64,000 nt of DNA from Gordius sp. MW1 (GCA_964036665.1 OZ038526.1:8370001-8434000); one strand, 5' to 3'. Shown: positions 44,372 through 56,539, counted from the first letter of the stretch. Notes: a model not told the origin generated them from the letters alone. Translations and numbers: made by a program.

Positions 44372-44620
44372 TTAATATTTAAGGGGTGATTTAACGGGGA
44401 ATTTAATAAACAGGGTATCAAATTCCATAAGTATTTGGTGGATTTTAGTTCGAATCCAAAAAGGCATTATACAACGAGATCCTATAATAGGCTTCGGGGC
44501 ATGTTGTCTGCATGTTAGACCTTTTGAACTAGGAATAGTAATGGCAAAATCATGACTTTTTGCAAATGTTGAAACACTGGTAAAAATAGTTTGAAACTCC
44601 TCTTCTGAATTTTTACTCAA
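44372..44620 (-). pseudogene. hAT transposase (ZMYM type), internal fragment on opposite strand
   Basis: The minus-strand frame reads FTSVSTFAKSHDFAITIPSS, CRQHAPKPIIGSRC and FDTLFIKF, resembling the ZMYM1-like hAT region with an R-Q-x-x-R-x-N pattern. It lies tail-to-tail with the N-terminal fragment at 43649-44357, so the two come from a rearranged or two separate copies. Confidence 0.45.
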
Positions 44621-44639
44621 TTCTTATGGCTTCTTCAAA

Positions 44640-45287
44640 TGAATAAAATCTTTTGACAGCATTATGCCTTTGGGTCCACCTTGTTTTACAAAGTGTTGTT
44701 TAGCTTTTCGCCAATGTCATTTTTATATTGTTATTGAATATAAATAAATATTTGTTGAAATTTTGTTTTTAGTATTTTATTATTTTTACGCTATTGTCAC
44801 TTTAAACTTTTAGAAAAAAAAATTATCCAGAAAAATATTTACAAAAAAAATTTCACCTTGAAAATTTTCTAACACTACCCATGAGTAAATCCTAGTTACG
44901 CCTATGAAATTGTACTTGTAGAATAAGGGGATAAAATTGAATATAATTGGGTAAATAAATATATTGTAAGAGGATAAAAAAATATCTGTTCATAAAGGAT
45001 GGCATGTAGGCATAGAGAGGTGGAGTGGGAAGTTTGCAATAATAACAACATTAAAGAATACAGTGTGGATAGGGAACTGCAAATACACTATTAATCTCGC
45101 TTGCAGTATGTGGGGTGACACCCCAACACACCCCTAGAACGCCTCATGCATAAAACTGATTCTCACAGATGGATGATAAATTAATCAATAACGAGAGAAA
45201 GTGCAAGCCATAACAACTTATGCGAAATTAAATTTCCACAAAAATATCAAGTTTGGGGGGAGGGGGGGGTAAGGGGAATTAAATTTT
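44640..45287. other. AT-rich stretch, no gene recognised
   Basis: No frame recognised. CTAACACTACCCATGAGT at about 44869 repeats the border string seen near 43432. Confidence 0.4.
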
Positions 45288-45476
45288 ATGCATGATTGTA
45301 GTATATATGAGCTATTTAAAAATAGAAATATCGTTTTTTAACAATAACAAAAGTAATGAGTGTCGTCTAGCATGAAGAAAATGCTGCATTTTTTAATTTA
45401 TGATATATTAATTAATTCAGCACCTTCTATGACTTTGGACACGTTATCCCTTATCAATTTATGATCTCAAGATATA
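45288..45476. repeat. Third copy of the dispersed intron-side repeat, exon part lost
   Basis: It covers the same 170 bp as 42984-43150. Where the exon should start on the minus strand the sequence diverges after CATATATACTACAATCATG, so only the intron side was kept. Confidence 0.75.
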
Positions 45477-45589
45477 AATGAAGTTTGTATGTTATTTAAA
45501 TAGATAATGAAATGATAGAAAATCAATATATTATAGATAATTTAACAAATATAAATTATTATGAAAAAATGGGGGGGGGGGGCTACTTC

Positions 45590-46458
45590 AGCATCAAGGG
45601 TATTAACAAGAACAATATATTAATTTAATTTAAAAAAATAAAAATATTGCCCTCTCTGGGATTTGAACCCACATTAGTAGAGGCATAGGCTTTTGTAGGG
45701 GCACAGGGACCCACATCAGTAGAGGCATAGGCCCTTGTAGGAAAGGGCATAGGGTATTTATCAATGTTAACCAAATATACCCAATTCAAAAACGAAAAAA
45801 TATTCGAACCAACATCAGTAGAGGCATAGGCTTTTGTACGGGCATGGGACCCATATCAATAGAGGCATAGGCTCTTCTAGGGGAGGGCACAGGGTAATTA
45901 TTAATGTTAACCTAATATACCGATTCAAAAACGAAAAAAAAGTCCGATTCACAATATGGCCAATGATCCATTGGTCAGTAGCCTGGGCACGGTTAAAAAG
46001 TCATATTATCAAGGGTATTAACAAGAATAATATATTAATTAAATTTAAAAAAAAATAATAATTTTGCCCTCTCCACATTAGTAGAGGCATAGGGTTTTGG
46101 CACAGGGACCCATATCAGTAGAGGCATAGGCCCTTGTAGGGAAGGGCATAGGGTAATTATTATCAATGTTAACCTAATATACTCAATTCAAACACGGAAA
46201 AAAAAAATTTCGATTTATTTGGCCAATGGTCATTTTTTTCATTGGTCAATAGCATGCGGACGGTCAAAAAGTCATATTATCAAGGGTATTAACAAGAACA
46301 ATATATTAATTTAATTTAAAAAATAAATAAAAAAAATTTGTCCTCTCCTGGGGTTGAACACAAACCTCCAGGTCAGGAAGCTGGTGTAAATACATTGGAG
46401 AGTAACGGACAACGGACGGACAACCAAAAACGAGCCCATAAATTGCATAGCAATTAAT
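45590..46458 (+). mobile_element. CAATGG-family element 5
   Basis: It has degenerate ~330-bp units with GCCCTCTCTGGGATTTGAAC, AGTAGAGGCATAGGC and GGCCAATGGTCA, ending in GGACAACGGACGGACAAC and CGAGCCCATAAATTGCATAG. Confidence 0.75.
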
Positions 46459-46949
46459 ATTATCGATGGTAGTAACAAGAACAATATATTAATTTAAAAA
46501 AAATAAAAAAATTTGCCCTCGCCCAGATTCGACCCCACATCAGTAGAGGCATAGGCCTTTGTCGGGGGGGGGGGGGTACAGGGACCCATATCAGTAGAGG
46601 CATAGGCCCTTGTGGGGGGGGGGGGGGGCACAGGGTAATTATCAATGTTAGCCAAATAGCAATTTAAAAAAACGGGGAAAAATAATTCGATTCACAATTT
46701 GGCCAATGGTCATTTTTTTTTATTAATCAGCAGCCAGCGGGCGGCCAAAAAGCCATATTATTAATGGTATTAACAAAAACAATATATTAATTTGAAAAAA
46801 AATAAAAAAAAATTTGCCCTCGCCGGGATTCAAATAAATAAAAACAAACAACGTGACACGTTTGGTGTGGACGCGTTCGGCGTGACACTCTGTGCGTGGC
46901 ATAAACAAATGGAAAGTGAGCCATAAATTGCATAGCAATAGCAATTAAT
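46459..46949 (+). mobile_element. CAATGG-family element 6, short copy
   Basis: It has about one and a half units with GCCCTCGCC and ATTCGACCCCACATCAGTAG, long G-runs, and the end GAGCCATAAATTGCATAGCAAT. It abuts the previous and next copies. Confidence 0.65.
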
Positions 46950-48470
46950 TTTGCTATGCAATTTATGGGCTCGCTTTTTGTTGTCCGTTACATGTATCTT
47001 AATTGCTGGTTCGATACCCGGAGAGGGATAAATTTTTTAAATTAAATTAATATATTGTTCTTGTTTATACCATTGATAATATGACTTTTTGACCGTGTCC
47101 TGGCTACTGACCAAAAAAATCAATATTGGCTAAATTGTGAATCGAAATTTTTTTTGCGTTTTTTTCGTCTCTCATGTATTTTTATCCTTTTTGACCGTGT
47201 CCTGGCAACTGACCAAAGAAAAAAACGACCATTGGCCAAATTGTGATTCGAAATTAATTTTTTTTTCGTTTTTGAATTGGTATATTAGGTTAACGTTGAT
47301 AATTACCTTATGCCCCCCCCTAGAAAGCCTACTGATATGAGTCCCTGTGCCCCCCCCTACAAAGGCTTATTTCTCTACTGATGTGGGTTCGAATCCCGAA
47401 GAGGGCAAATTTTTTTTATTTTTTTTTTTAATTAATATATTGTTCTTATTAATACCATTGATAATATGACTTTTTGGCCGTCCGCTAACTGTTGACTAAT
47501 GAATAAAATGTCCATTAACCAAATTGTGAATCGAAATTTTTTTCGTTTCTTATGTATTTATAGCCTTTTTACCGTGTGCTGGCTACTGACCAATGAAAAA
47601 AATGACTATTGGCCAAAGTGTAGCAAATTTTTTTTCTATATTTTAAATATAGGCTCTTTGGCCGTTTGTTGGCTATGACCAATAAAAAAAATGACCACGG
47701 CCAAAGTGAGATTCAGATCAAATTTTTTCTCTAGTTTATAATTATTGGCCAGTATTTGGCAGTCTACTGGTTCCTGACCAATGGAAAATGACCACCGGCC
47801 AAAGTGAGATTAAAATCGATTTTTTCTTCTAGATTACAATTATAGGCTAGTTATGTGGCTGTCTGCTACCATTAAAAAAAATGACCTCAGGCCAAAGTGA
47901 TGGAAAAAATGACCAATGGCCAAGGTCTGATTGGAAATTTTTTTCGTTTTTTTAATATCTTGTTTATACTATAAACTATACATATGCGCATGATTTGAAT
48001 TGAGTCTATAGTCATAATTCAAATCATGGGTCGCCTACACCAAATTGTTTCAATTTATACAGTAACAAAAAAACTAAAAATTGAAAGTTGTACGTTTTGG
48101 GAGGATGACTATTGGCTTTTCCAAAGTCATACCCTCTATCTGCGTTCCTTTCGTCATTTTGATTAATTTAGAAGTTGATAAATAAGAATGAATGAAAGAA
48201 AGCTTATTCCTCAATAAATAAAGTATTAATAAGTGTTTTATAGCAGGTTTTACAAAAATTTAACTTTTTAAATATTTGTATAAATAATTAACTAATCATT
48301 TTGCATTTTATACCCCCATATAGGCATTCTCGTCCCTTCCCACCTTTCTCGCCCATAAATTGCATAGCAAATATGCTACGTTTATACGGAGTAGAGATGA
48401 ATTTCGTTCCCCCTTTCCTCCTGCACTTCCCTCCCCCCTTCCCTTCTCCCCTCCCCTTCCCACCATAATT
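46950..48470 (-). mobile_element. CAATGG-family element 7, minus orientation
   Basis: It begins TTGCTATGCAATTTATGGGC and GTTGTCCGTTACATGTATC, followed by TTAATTGCTGGTTCGATACC (B-box-like), degenerate CAATGG units, and ends at 48300-48470 with TTCTCGCCCATAAATTGCAT and the CCCTTCCCTTC tract; the hairpin is missing. Confidence 0.7.
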
Positions 48471-48495
48471 TTAAATGGCTATATATTTATTTTGA

Positions 48496-48660
48496 ATGCC
48501 AAATTATGTTGAAACTGTAGCTGTAGATAGTGAAAACGACGATGTGATGACTCATTTTGATGTTATTATACATATGCCAAAAGTAATAGACAATTCGGTC
48601 TCTCATTTTTTGGATGAGCCTAAAAATGTCTTAAGACTCCATAGAACAACCTTCTTTTAA
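48496..48660 (+). CDS. Small open frame of unknown nature
   Basis: Fifty-four codons start MPNYVETVAVDSENDDVMTH and end LRLHRTTFF with a stop. Composition is protein-like and more balanced than the flanks, but there is no recognised family, and the frame lies between two repeat ends. It may be a fragment of a transposon gene. Confidence 0.25.
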   Translation: MPNYVETVAVDSENDDVMTHFDVIIHMPKVIDNSVSHFLDEPKNVLRLHRTTFF

Positions 48661-48714
48661 ATCTAGCAAATTTATCAAGTTCCTTGTGATTTTCTCTTTA
48701 CTCGACATTGTATC

Positions 48715-49175
48715 TTTGTTGTCCGTCCGTCCGTTGTCCCTCAAACGTTCTGAATTGCTGGTTCGATACCCGGAGAGGGCAAATTTTTTTTTAAATTAAA
48801 TTAATTTATTGTTCCTGTTAATACCATTGATAATATGACTTTTTGGTCGTGTCCTGGCTACTGACCAATGAAAAATATGACCACTGGCCAAAGTATAAAT
48901 TAAAATTTTTTTCGTCTCTTTTTTATTTAAATTCTTTTTGAACATGTCCTGGCTACTGACCAATGAAAAAAATAACCATTGGCCAAAGTATAAATCGAAA
49001 TTTTTTTTTGGTTTTTTTCGCTCTTATGTATTTATATCCTTTTTAACCGTGTCCTGGCTATTGACCAATAAAAAAATGACCATTGGCCAAAGTGTAGCAA
49101 ATTTATTTATTTTTTTATTTCAAATATAGGCTATTTGGCTGTTTGCTGGCTTCTGACCAATAAAAAAGGGATCCA
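48715..49175 (-). mobile_element. CAATGG-family element 8, partial
   Basis: It starts in GTTGTCCGTCCGTCCGTTGTCC, then GCTGGTTCGATACCCGGAGA and three ~115-bp units with CTGGCTACTGACCAATGA and CCATTGGCCAAAGT. The far end is missing. Confidence 0.7.
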
Positions 49176-49304
49176 TTGAAATTTTCAGATTGGTTTAATT
49201 CAATTTAATCTAATTTTTATAAATTACTGCTAAAGTCTTTTATTAATTTTTACCGTACCTTTTCAGGATTTGATTATAATTTTTGGATTCCTTAAGTTTA
49301 ACTA

Positions 49305-49470
49305 GGAAGGCCATAGCCAAGGAGAAGGCAGGGAGGGGCGGCTGCTCCCCTTTAAAACTAAAAATTTGTAAATTCAAAAATTATCATTTTGCCTCTCCCT
49401 AAATCATTAAAAAACCTTCGCACTAACATTTGGTTTTTTAAGAAGGCGGGGGCGGAGGGTTTGATTGAAG
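49305..49470. mobile_element. Degenerate GGGCGTAGCC-family MITE
   Basis: It has GGCCATAGCCAAGG, GGGAGGGGCGGCTGC and CCTCTCCCTAAATCATT in the order of this MITE family (inverted relative to copy 1). The distal end is unclear. Confidence 0.55.
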
Positions 49471-50372
49471 AATAATTTGTTATATTTAATGTTACTATTT
49501 TATCTGGTATAGCAACTGCCTTTGTTATTATTGTAAACTTACCACCCCACATGCCTATCCTATTTATTGTTTAAAACATGGCAAAAATATTTTTATTTTA
49601 TTTACATACGTTTTATTGAGATGTCTTATATATCCTTTCCTTTTTTAGTTGAAATTAAAGTATTGACACCAAATAAGCATTTAAAATTAATTACCGCGCT
49701 CTTAAAATGCCTTGTAAGGGAGGGAGGGGAAGCAGTTAGCTACCGTAAATTCACACGCTTTTTCCTACTCTCTACCCAGCTCTCTTGATTAATAAATTTC
49801 AACTCGCGCTCCCCTAGTTGAATTATTGTTCAAAATTTAGTGAGATCTTACCGTCATCCATGCGGGGAATGAGATTGAAAAAATATAAGCCACCTTGAAA
49901 AACCCTTTTGTTAAGTTCCCTAGGTAACTAACCTCTGTTAGGTCAATACTCAACTTTTAAAATTTCCAATTTCAAAATTACTATGGAAAAATTAGTTTGT
50001 CGCAGACTGGTTGGCCCGAAGCCTTATCCTAAGCCACACGTTCACCGTAAGTAATACGTTTTGGGTGACATTTTAAGATAAATTGCGATGTTGTTTTTAG
50101 AAATCATTTTTGTCCCATACACATACCCAGCTGCCTTATTATAATATCATCTGACATTTTTAAATTAAATGTGTGCTTATTAATTTATTTAGAAATAAGC
50201 TTATTTTCAAATCCCACAAACTTTTCATCACCATTTATTAACACACAACTTTCCCATAGTTATAATTGATCCTTAGTTGGTGCGAGATCGTTTAAATTCT
50301 ATATTGATTTTTTGTTTTTCCATCTCATTCGTTGTAAATCAAATCAATTTCTTATAAATTCGATTGTTTTAA
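49471..50372. other. AT-rich stretch, no gene recognised
   Basis: Short frames only. A CGCAGACTGGTTGGCCCGAAG patch near 50002 gives no convincing exon. Confidence 0.4.
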
Positions 50373-50578
50373 TCATGGGTGTAATCAAGATTATTTAAAT
50401 TTAGGGGGGGGGGGGAAGGGCAGTAATGATTTAGGGAGGGGCGAATTGATATTTTGACATTTAGTCATAATTTTTTTAAATATTAATGTTTTTTTAAATT
50501 TAAGGGGGGGGGGGGGGGGGGGTAAGCCGCTACTTTATGCCTCCCCCTATGCCCTGGCAATGCAGGGGGGAGGCTGGA
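50373..50578. mobile_element. Degenerate GGGCGTAGCC-family MITE with G-runs
   Basis: It starts CATGGGTGTAATCAAG, has GGCAGTAATGATTTAGGGAGG and long G-runs, and ends in CCCTGGCAATGCAG. The terminal match is weaker than in other copies. Confidence 0.5.
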
Positions 50579-50908
50579 ATTTATTATCATTGTGTAATTT
50601 AATTTTTACACGTTAAAAAATATCTCATTTATATGAAAGAACCATGCATGTTTAATTTCGAATAGCTTATAATTTCTCTAAACAAATAAGGTCAGCGTTG
50701 GATTCTGCAAGAACAAGATTTGAAAGTTTTATAATTCGTTTTTTTATGGAAAACCGTTGATTTATTTATTAACAAAGGAATTAAGAGTGGATAAATATTG
50801 TAAATTTATAATAATCCTCAATGGATTCAGTTAAAATATTACTACAAAAATTTTGCCTCTTGGCAATTCGAGGTCTTTAAGAATTGATCTAAATCACAAA
50901 AAATTATA
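50579..50908. other. AT-rich stretch, nothing recognised
   Basis: No frame or element boundary recognised before the CAATGG-family end at about 50909. Confidence 0.4.
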
Positions 50909-50945
50909 AATGCAGTTTATGGGCTCGCTTTTTGTTGTCCGTCCG
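50909..50945 (-). mobile_element. End fragment of a CAATGG-family element, split by a TIR element
   Basis: ATGCAGTTTATGGGCTCGCT and TTTTGTTGTCCGTCCGTC match the terminus of this family. The expected continuation (ACATGTATCTTAATTGCTGG) is found at 56652, on the far side of the 5.7-kb TIR element. Confidence 0.75.
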
Positions 50946-51299
50946 TCTAAGGGTGCGTCTTAATACGCGCTTTTGTGGCTAGCTTGAAAAAGCGAATGCA
51001 TGTTAAAACATAGACGCGTCAATACGAGCGTCACGACATTTTTGTAGTTTTGCCGTATCAACTCAACCGCGATCAACAAGCTACAAGCTATTGAGTAAGC
51101 TATTACTGTGACCTAATATGTGTACATAGATAGACAAGATCAAGTAAAAACATTATAAAGAAGTGTGGAAAGGCACATGAAAAGCTCCACATGAATAATT
51201 GAATGGAATAAGCCTGGGGTTTGGTGGCCACATAATGCAACTTGGCTGGTAACTAGTATCAATTATACTAACTTTAAAAGTGGATTATTGCAAAACTAA

Positions 51300-51626
51300 A
51301 TGGAAAACACTCTGAAGAAAATAGACATAGAGACAGAGAAGCAAAGAACTTCTCAGGGTCTGAAAAAGACATTCCTTGATTCTCTTCTTCAAGATTTTAA
51401 AGCCTTATCTAATCCCAATAAATTTTTGTTAATAAATGTTTTACAAAACTTGTATTTTTATATGAAAAAAGTATTTAAATTATTGGAATATGAACAAATA
51501 TCTCACATCTCTCTAGCTTGTTGGGTTGAAAGATATTTTCAACTATGTATTGTTATTGTTAATCTCATAATCATATATAGGCAAAGCTTTATTATCAGTA
51601 CATTTTGTAGTGAACAAATACCCTGA
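51300..51626 (+). CDS. Small frame with a BESS-like motif, inside the TIR element
   Basis: It encodes 108 residues. Positions about 25-55 read FLDSLLQDFKALSNPNKFLL then INVLQNL, resembling the BESS motif of MADF-BESS proteins (FL-x-SL-x-x-x-x-x-L-x-x-x-x-K-x-x-x-x-x-x-VLN-L). This is a ~40-residue protein-interaction motif found in Adf1-like regulators and in accessory proteins of some DNA transposons. The N terminus is Lys/Glu/Thr-rich; after residue 65 a hydrophobic, IIV-rich tail probably belongs to intron or decayed sequence. No MADF domain was found upstream. Confidence 0.4.
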   Translation: MENTLKKIDIETEKQRTSQGLKKTFLDSLLQDFKALSNPNKFLLINVLQNLYFYMKKVFKLLEYEQISHISLACWVERYFQLCIVIVNLIIIYRQSFIISTFCSEQIP

Positions 51627-51828
51627 ACTATCTTTTCAGCCTTTTTAAGCTTTGTTTTTATAGGAGTTTTAAAATACTAAATCTTAAAAATTTCACACTT
51701 TAAGTCTGGTAAACTAAATGTTCTACATTATTTGAAAATTAATTGATGTTTATCATTTATTTTATATTAAATACTAATAAAATTATATGTGTATTTTGAA
51801 GTATAAGCTTAATTATAGTTATTTATTA

Positions 51829-52056
51829 AACTTGACAATCCTAAAATTAATAACAATATATTAAGTTGATAATGTATATTTATTTTTTAAACTTGACAAT
51901 CCTAAACATTAATCTAATATATTATGTTGATAATGTATATTTATTTTAAACTTGACAATCTTAAACATTAATAACAATATATTAAGTTGATATTGTAGAC
52001 AATAAAATGTATATATTTATTTTCTAAACTTGAAAATCCTAAACATTAATAACAAT
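51829..52056 (+). repeat. ~60-bp tandem repeat, continuing at 53785-53832 and 56540
   Basis: Four units contain AAACTTGACAATCCTAAACA and TATTAAGTTGATAATGTATA. The fourth is split by the TRIM-like element and the fifth by the piggyBac. Confidence 0.85.
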
Positions 52057-52551
52057 TATCGTATCCGGAGATACGAGGATATCTTCCCCCCCCCCTGTTC
52101 TTTTATAAAAAGAAACGCCGCCGCTCACTATACGTGGTACGTATGTTACTTTTTCTTTCCCCCATGCCCCCTGACACAAAAGGTTAATTGATTGTAACAT
52201 TGTGTACTGAATATATACATAGAACTTTATTCCTTTACATTTAATTTCTAGTACGCGTATGTTATCCCCCCCCCGACGCGCTTATACGTATTTGTTATTT
52301 CTATCAATACGGATCTTTGATTTTTACATACTCGAGAGTTGCGTGATTTTATTCATTAATAAATTTATTCTTGGAGATAAATAAAATACATAAAGGACCT
52401 AAAGAAAGAATTAAATGGTGAGTCCCCCTTTTGGGGGGGACAAGGTTTACACAGTAGGGACCAATATTTCCCCCAATTCAAGTAATGATAATTTCCCCTT
52501 CCTTCAAATCATTTTTATTCATATCTTATACCCCTTTTTAAAGATATGAAA
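52057..52551 (+). repeat. Left LTR of the TRIM-like element
   Basis: 495 bp from TATCGTATCC to AAGATATGAAA, essentially identical to 53284-53779. The frames that overlap it on either strand are not genes. Confidence 0.88.
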
Positions 52552-53283
52552 ATGGTGTCCAGAAGAAAAAAAAAAAAATCCCACCCTCGTATATTCCTAT
52601 TCATCATACCCCAAAATCGCATCCTGCACAAATATAAATTTCCTCAAGGTAAAGAAAACAGGATTGAAAGTGGTTGAGAAGTTATTCGAAACAAATCACC
52701 CCTACCCAATGCATGAATTATCGACTAATTGCTTCAACTTATTGAAAACTGGATCGTACTTGGAAAATTCAGGTCGGGTCTGAGACATCCATAATTGTTA
52801 AGGCAGCAGGAGTCTCCTTAATTTTCAGATGAGGGCAAGAGTTCCTCATGTATGGAGGTAAAGGCATATTAAAATGCTGAGAATTCCTCATTTTAGATGG
52901 ATTTCAGAACGACAATAACAGAATTATCCAATAAAAAGAAATTCATAGAGCCGGGATTCAGTTACCTATAGAGCGGGGAAGAAAATTATTATTGGATTAT
53001 TCCAGGAGTATTCCCACAAGCCATAGATGAGGTATTTATAATTACATCCCGTTGGCCATGAATACTTAATATTTCAAAAGAAGAGACCACGTGATTGCTT
53101 TGAAGGATACATATGTCGTATATAATAATTTTTGGATAGTTAGTATAATATTTTTGATATTGTTACTATTAATATCATGTAAACCCATAATTAGAACGTT
53201 GTTGATAAAAACCATCCGATTGCATGATATCAATTATTCTTTTATCCACCCCTGGTCCTAATTTTTTTTGGAAAACCGCAAGG

Positions 53284-53779
53284 TATCGTATCCGGAGATA
53301 CGAGGATATCTTCCCCCCCCCCTGTTCTTTTATAAAAAGAAACGCCGCCGCTCACTATACGTGGTACGTATGTTACTTTTTCTTTCCCCCATGCCCCCTG
53401 ACACAAAAGGTTAATTGATTGTAACATCTGTGTACTGAATATATACATAGAACTTTATTCCTTTACATTTAATTTCTAGTACGCGTATGTTATCCCCCCC
53501 CCGACGCGCTTATACGTATTTGTTATTTCTATCAATACGGATCTTTGATTTTTACATACTCGAGAGTTGCGTGATTTTATTCATTAATAAATTTATTCTT
53601 GGAGATAAATAAAATACATAAAGGACCTAAAGAAAGAATTAAATGGTGAGTCCCCCTTTTGGGGGGGACAAGGTTTACACAGTAGGGACCAATATTTCCC
53701 CCAATTCAAGTAATGATAATTTCCCCTTCCTTCAAATCATTTTTATTCATATCTTATACCCCTTTTTAAAGATATGAAA
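53284..53779 (+). repeat. Right LTR of the TRIM-like element
   Basis: 496 bp; the only difference noticed is AACATCTGTG in place of AACATTGTG at about 53425. Confidence 0.88.
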
Positions 53780-53832
53780 ACAATGTATTAAGTTGATAAT
53801 GTATATTTATTTTCTAAACTTGACAATCCTAA

Positions 53833-56535
53833 CCCTCTACTGCATACTGTATATCTTAATACACATACCACAAATTATATAATAAATATTATATAAATAA
53901 ATTTTAACTCAAGTGCATGGTGTGTATTTGAAGCCACAAACTATATCTTCGATTCGAATATTAATATGGCCCACGTGACCTATTATATATTTTTAATTTC
54001 GCATTTTATTAAAACCCTATTTTACAAAATGGCGATTTTTTATAAAATTTAACTTCTCTATTGGTACACATGTTAGATTGTTAAATAATATATTGCACAA
54101 ATTTCAAAACATCAAAATTGGATAAATTAAAGGTAAATATAAATAATTATAAAATTTTACATATATAATTATTATTATATATTATTATATGTTGTAAAAA
54201 ACGTACGTTGCTTTAAAGACACATTATGCAAATAAGGTATTTTATTTGACTTTTATATTTGTAGAATTATGAATTGTGGTACCATACCTATTGATAGTGA
54301 AGATTCAAATTTAAGTGAATCGTCTGATGAGGAGCATTTGTAAACCCAAAATAATGATTTAGGTATATTTAAAAGGGTGTTATTTAACAGCTAAGTATTT
54401 TAATTTGTTCTAAGTCTTTTATAAAATGGTAAGTATTTTATGCTATCTTTTTTAATCCTAATGCTAAGTATAGGAAATGCTAATTTTTTTTTTATTAAAT
54501 TACTAAGTTTTTATTTTGATATGCTTAGTTTTATGCTAAATATTTATTGCTATTTATTGATCATTAGATTTTAGTAAATTATTATGTATTATGCATGATT
54601 TACATTGAGGTATTATACTTAGGAAATAATTTGTTGTGTATAAAATGTATGCTCTTATATAATCTATAAATATCTAGATTTCAATGAGAGTGATGAATTG
54701 GAAGAGGATGAAAATACCAATAATAAAAAAGGAACTGGGAAAAAAATGATTTGGAAAAATTCAAGATTACCGTTAGTTATTCCAAAATGGAAAGGAGATA
54801 ACCCAAATGTTGATGAAGTCAAAAAACCAATGGATTATTTTAATCAATATCTCAAAGATTTATTACCTCTAATTGTTTACCAATCAAATTTATATGCAAT
54901 TTAACGCAATTCCAACAAACCTTTGAATTTATCAACAAATGAATTAGAAAAATTTATAGGAATTCTTTTTTACATGGCAATTGTTAAACTTCCCACAGCA
55001 CGTCTCTACTGGGCCACCAATACAAGACAGCCAAAGGTGGCTGATGTCATGACCCTAAATCGCTGGGAACAAATCAAATCATGCATTCATATAAATGATA
55101 ATGACAAATTTATTCCACTTGGAAGTGAGGGCCATGACCCACTTTATAAAATTAGACCCTTGATATCTATAACCACAAATATACTAAAATCTTTGGCTTT
55201 AGGGGAAAATATTTGCGTAGATGAGCAAATAATTCCATACAAAGGGAGGAGCAGGTTAAAGATATAACCCCCAAAAGCCCAAAAAATGGGGCTATAAAGT
55301 ATTTCTACTATGCGGAGATGATGGCCTTCTCCATAATTTTGAAATATACTCTGGGAAAATACTACCAGCAGAAGGATTGCCGGATGTTGGAGCAAGTGGC
55401 AATGCTGTTCTACGTTTAATTTCTTATATACCACAGCAAATCTATTATAAATTATTTTTTGATAACTGCTTTTCTTCACCAAATTTGCAAGTGGTCCTCG
55501 CTCAGAGAGGGATATTTAGCGCGGCTACAGTCAGAGGTAATCGACTCCCAAATGTAAACTTCCCAACAGACAAGGAGTTGAAAAAAAGGACGAGGGTCTT
55601 TTGTTTCCAAAAAAACAATAATTCAAGGAGTCGAGTTGAATTCCGTCAAGTGGCACGACAACCGTGCTGTCACATTATTGAGCACCTTTGTAGGTGCTGA
55701 ACTTCTTATTGATTGCGAAAGATACGATAGAAAAATAAAGGAGAAAATAATGATCAAATGTCCAAACATTGTGACAGTTTATAATAAATCAATGGGAGGT
55801 GTTGATCTCATGGATTCTTTAATTTCTCTATATAGAATTCCTGTTAAATCAAGAAAATGGTACCATCGAATATTATTTCATGTATTCGACATGGTACTTA
55901 TAAATTCTTGGTTGCAATACAAACGGGATTATAACAGTATATCCATAGCAGCCAAGGATCGATTAAGCTTATACAAATTTAAAATTTCGGTGGCTGAAGT
56001 ACTTTGCAAACATGGCAAATGCACCACAAGCAATATTCCCAAAAGAAAATCAGTTGAGACTGGTTATCGGGATAAATGTAAAAAAGGACCAGCCCAATCT
56101 TTACCTAATGTAGAGGTTAGGAAAGACCTCACAGCTCACTGGCCGAAATATAATGATAAAAAGGGTAGATGTAAACTGCCAGGATGCATATTTGTTACAA
56201 AAGTTTCTTGCCAAAAATGTGGCGTGTATTTATGTTTTACCCCCAAAAATAATTGTTTTATAGATTTTCATCAAAATTAAAATGTTCCAACATTAAATAT
56301 TTGTTGTAATTCATATAAAATTATATATAATTATAGTTAGAATATAATAAAAATAACTGAAAATTTGTACCCTTAATTGCATAATGTGTATTTGAATCTA
56401 CATACCGTATATATCTAAGATATTTAAAAAATTTTGAAAAAAAGTGAGCCATGAGATTATCAATAGTATTGAGACGAAAAAAAAATCTAGTTTGCAAAAA
56501 AAAAATAATTCTAACATAGTTCATGCAGTAGAGGG
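53833..56535 (+). mobile_element. piggyBac transposon with CTAA target duplication
   Basis: The terminal inverted repeats are CCCTCTACTGCAT on both ends (right end read as TGCAGTAGAGGG). The flanks are CTAA at 53829-53832 and at 56536-56539, instead of the TTAA usual for piggyBac. The uninterrupted tandem unit reads ATCCTAAACATT, which confirms CTAA as the original target. The element is about 2.7 kb and contains a transposase frame broken at three points. Confidence 0.9.
54269..56280 (+). pseudogene. piggyBac transposase with one nonsense and two frameshift lesions
   Basis: An acidic start (54269, MNCGTIPIDSEDSNLSESSD) and a second acidic run (about 54680) are separated by AT-rich sequence, possibly an intron. 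Then follow, in pieces, the N-terminal domain with ELEKFIGILFYMAIVKLP, the first catalytic Asp in ENICVDEQIIPYKGR, the second in FDNCFSSPNL, the third in MGGVDLMDSL, and the cysteine-rich C terminus (CKLPGC...CQKCGVYLCF). All three catalytic Asp are retained. Lesions: TAA at 54902-54904 in otherwise continuous frame; a frameshift around 55256-55262; and a one-base shift in the A-run at about 55580-55586. Few lesions over ~590 codons suggest recent inactivation. Confidence 0.85.
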
Positions 56536-56539
56536 CTAA

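Larger units (their letters stand above)
52057..53779 (+). mobile_element. TRIM-like non-autonomous LTR retrotransposon, very young
   Basis: Direct repeats 52057-52551 and 53284-53779 differ by a single inserted base by eye. They begin TATCGTATCCGGAGATACG rather than TG and contain TTTTATAAAAAG, a possible TATA box. One base after the first repeat is TGGTGTCCAGAAG, suitable as a tRNA primer-binding site. ACAAT flanks both sides (52052-52056 and 53780-53784). The ~730-bp interior has no gag or pol frame. The target was the ~60-bp tandem array. Confidence 0.85.

Noticed and set aside
52057..52551. Hammerhead-ribozyme retrozyme
   Set aside because: The direct repeats lack CTGATGA with a matching GAAA core on either strand.
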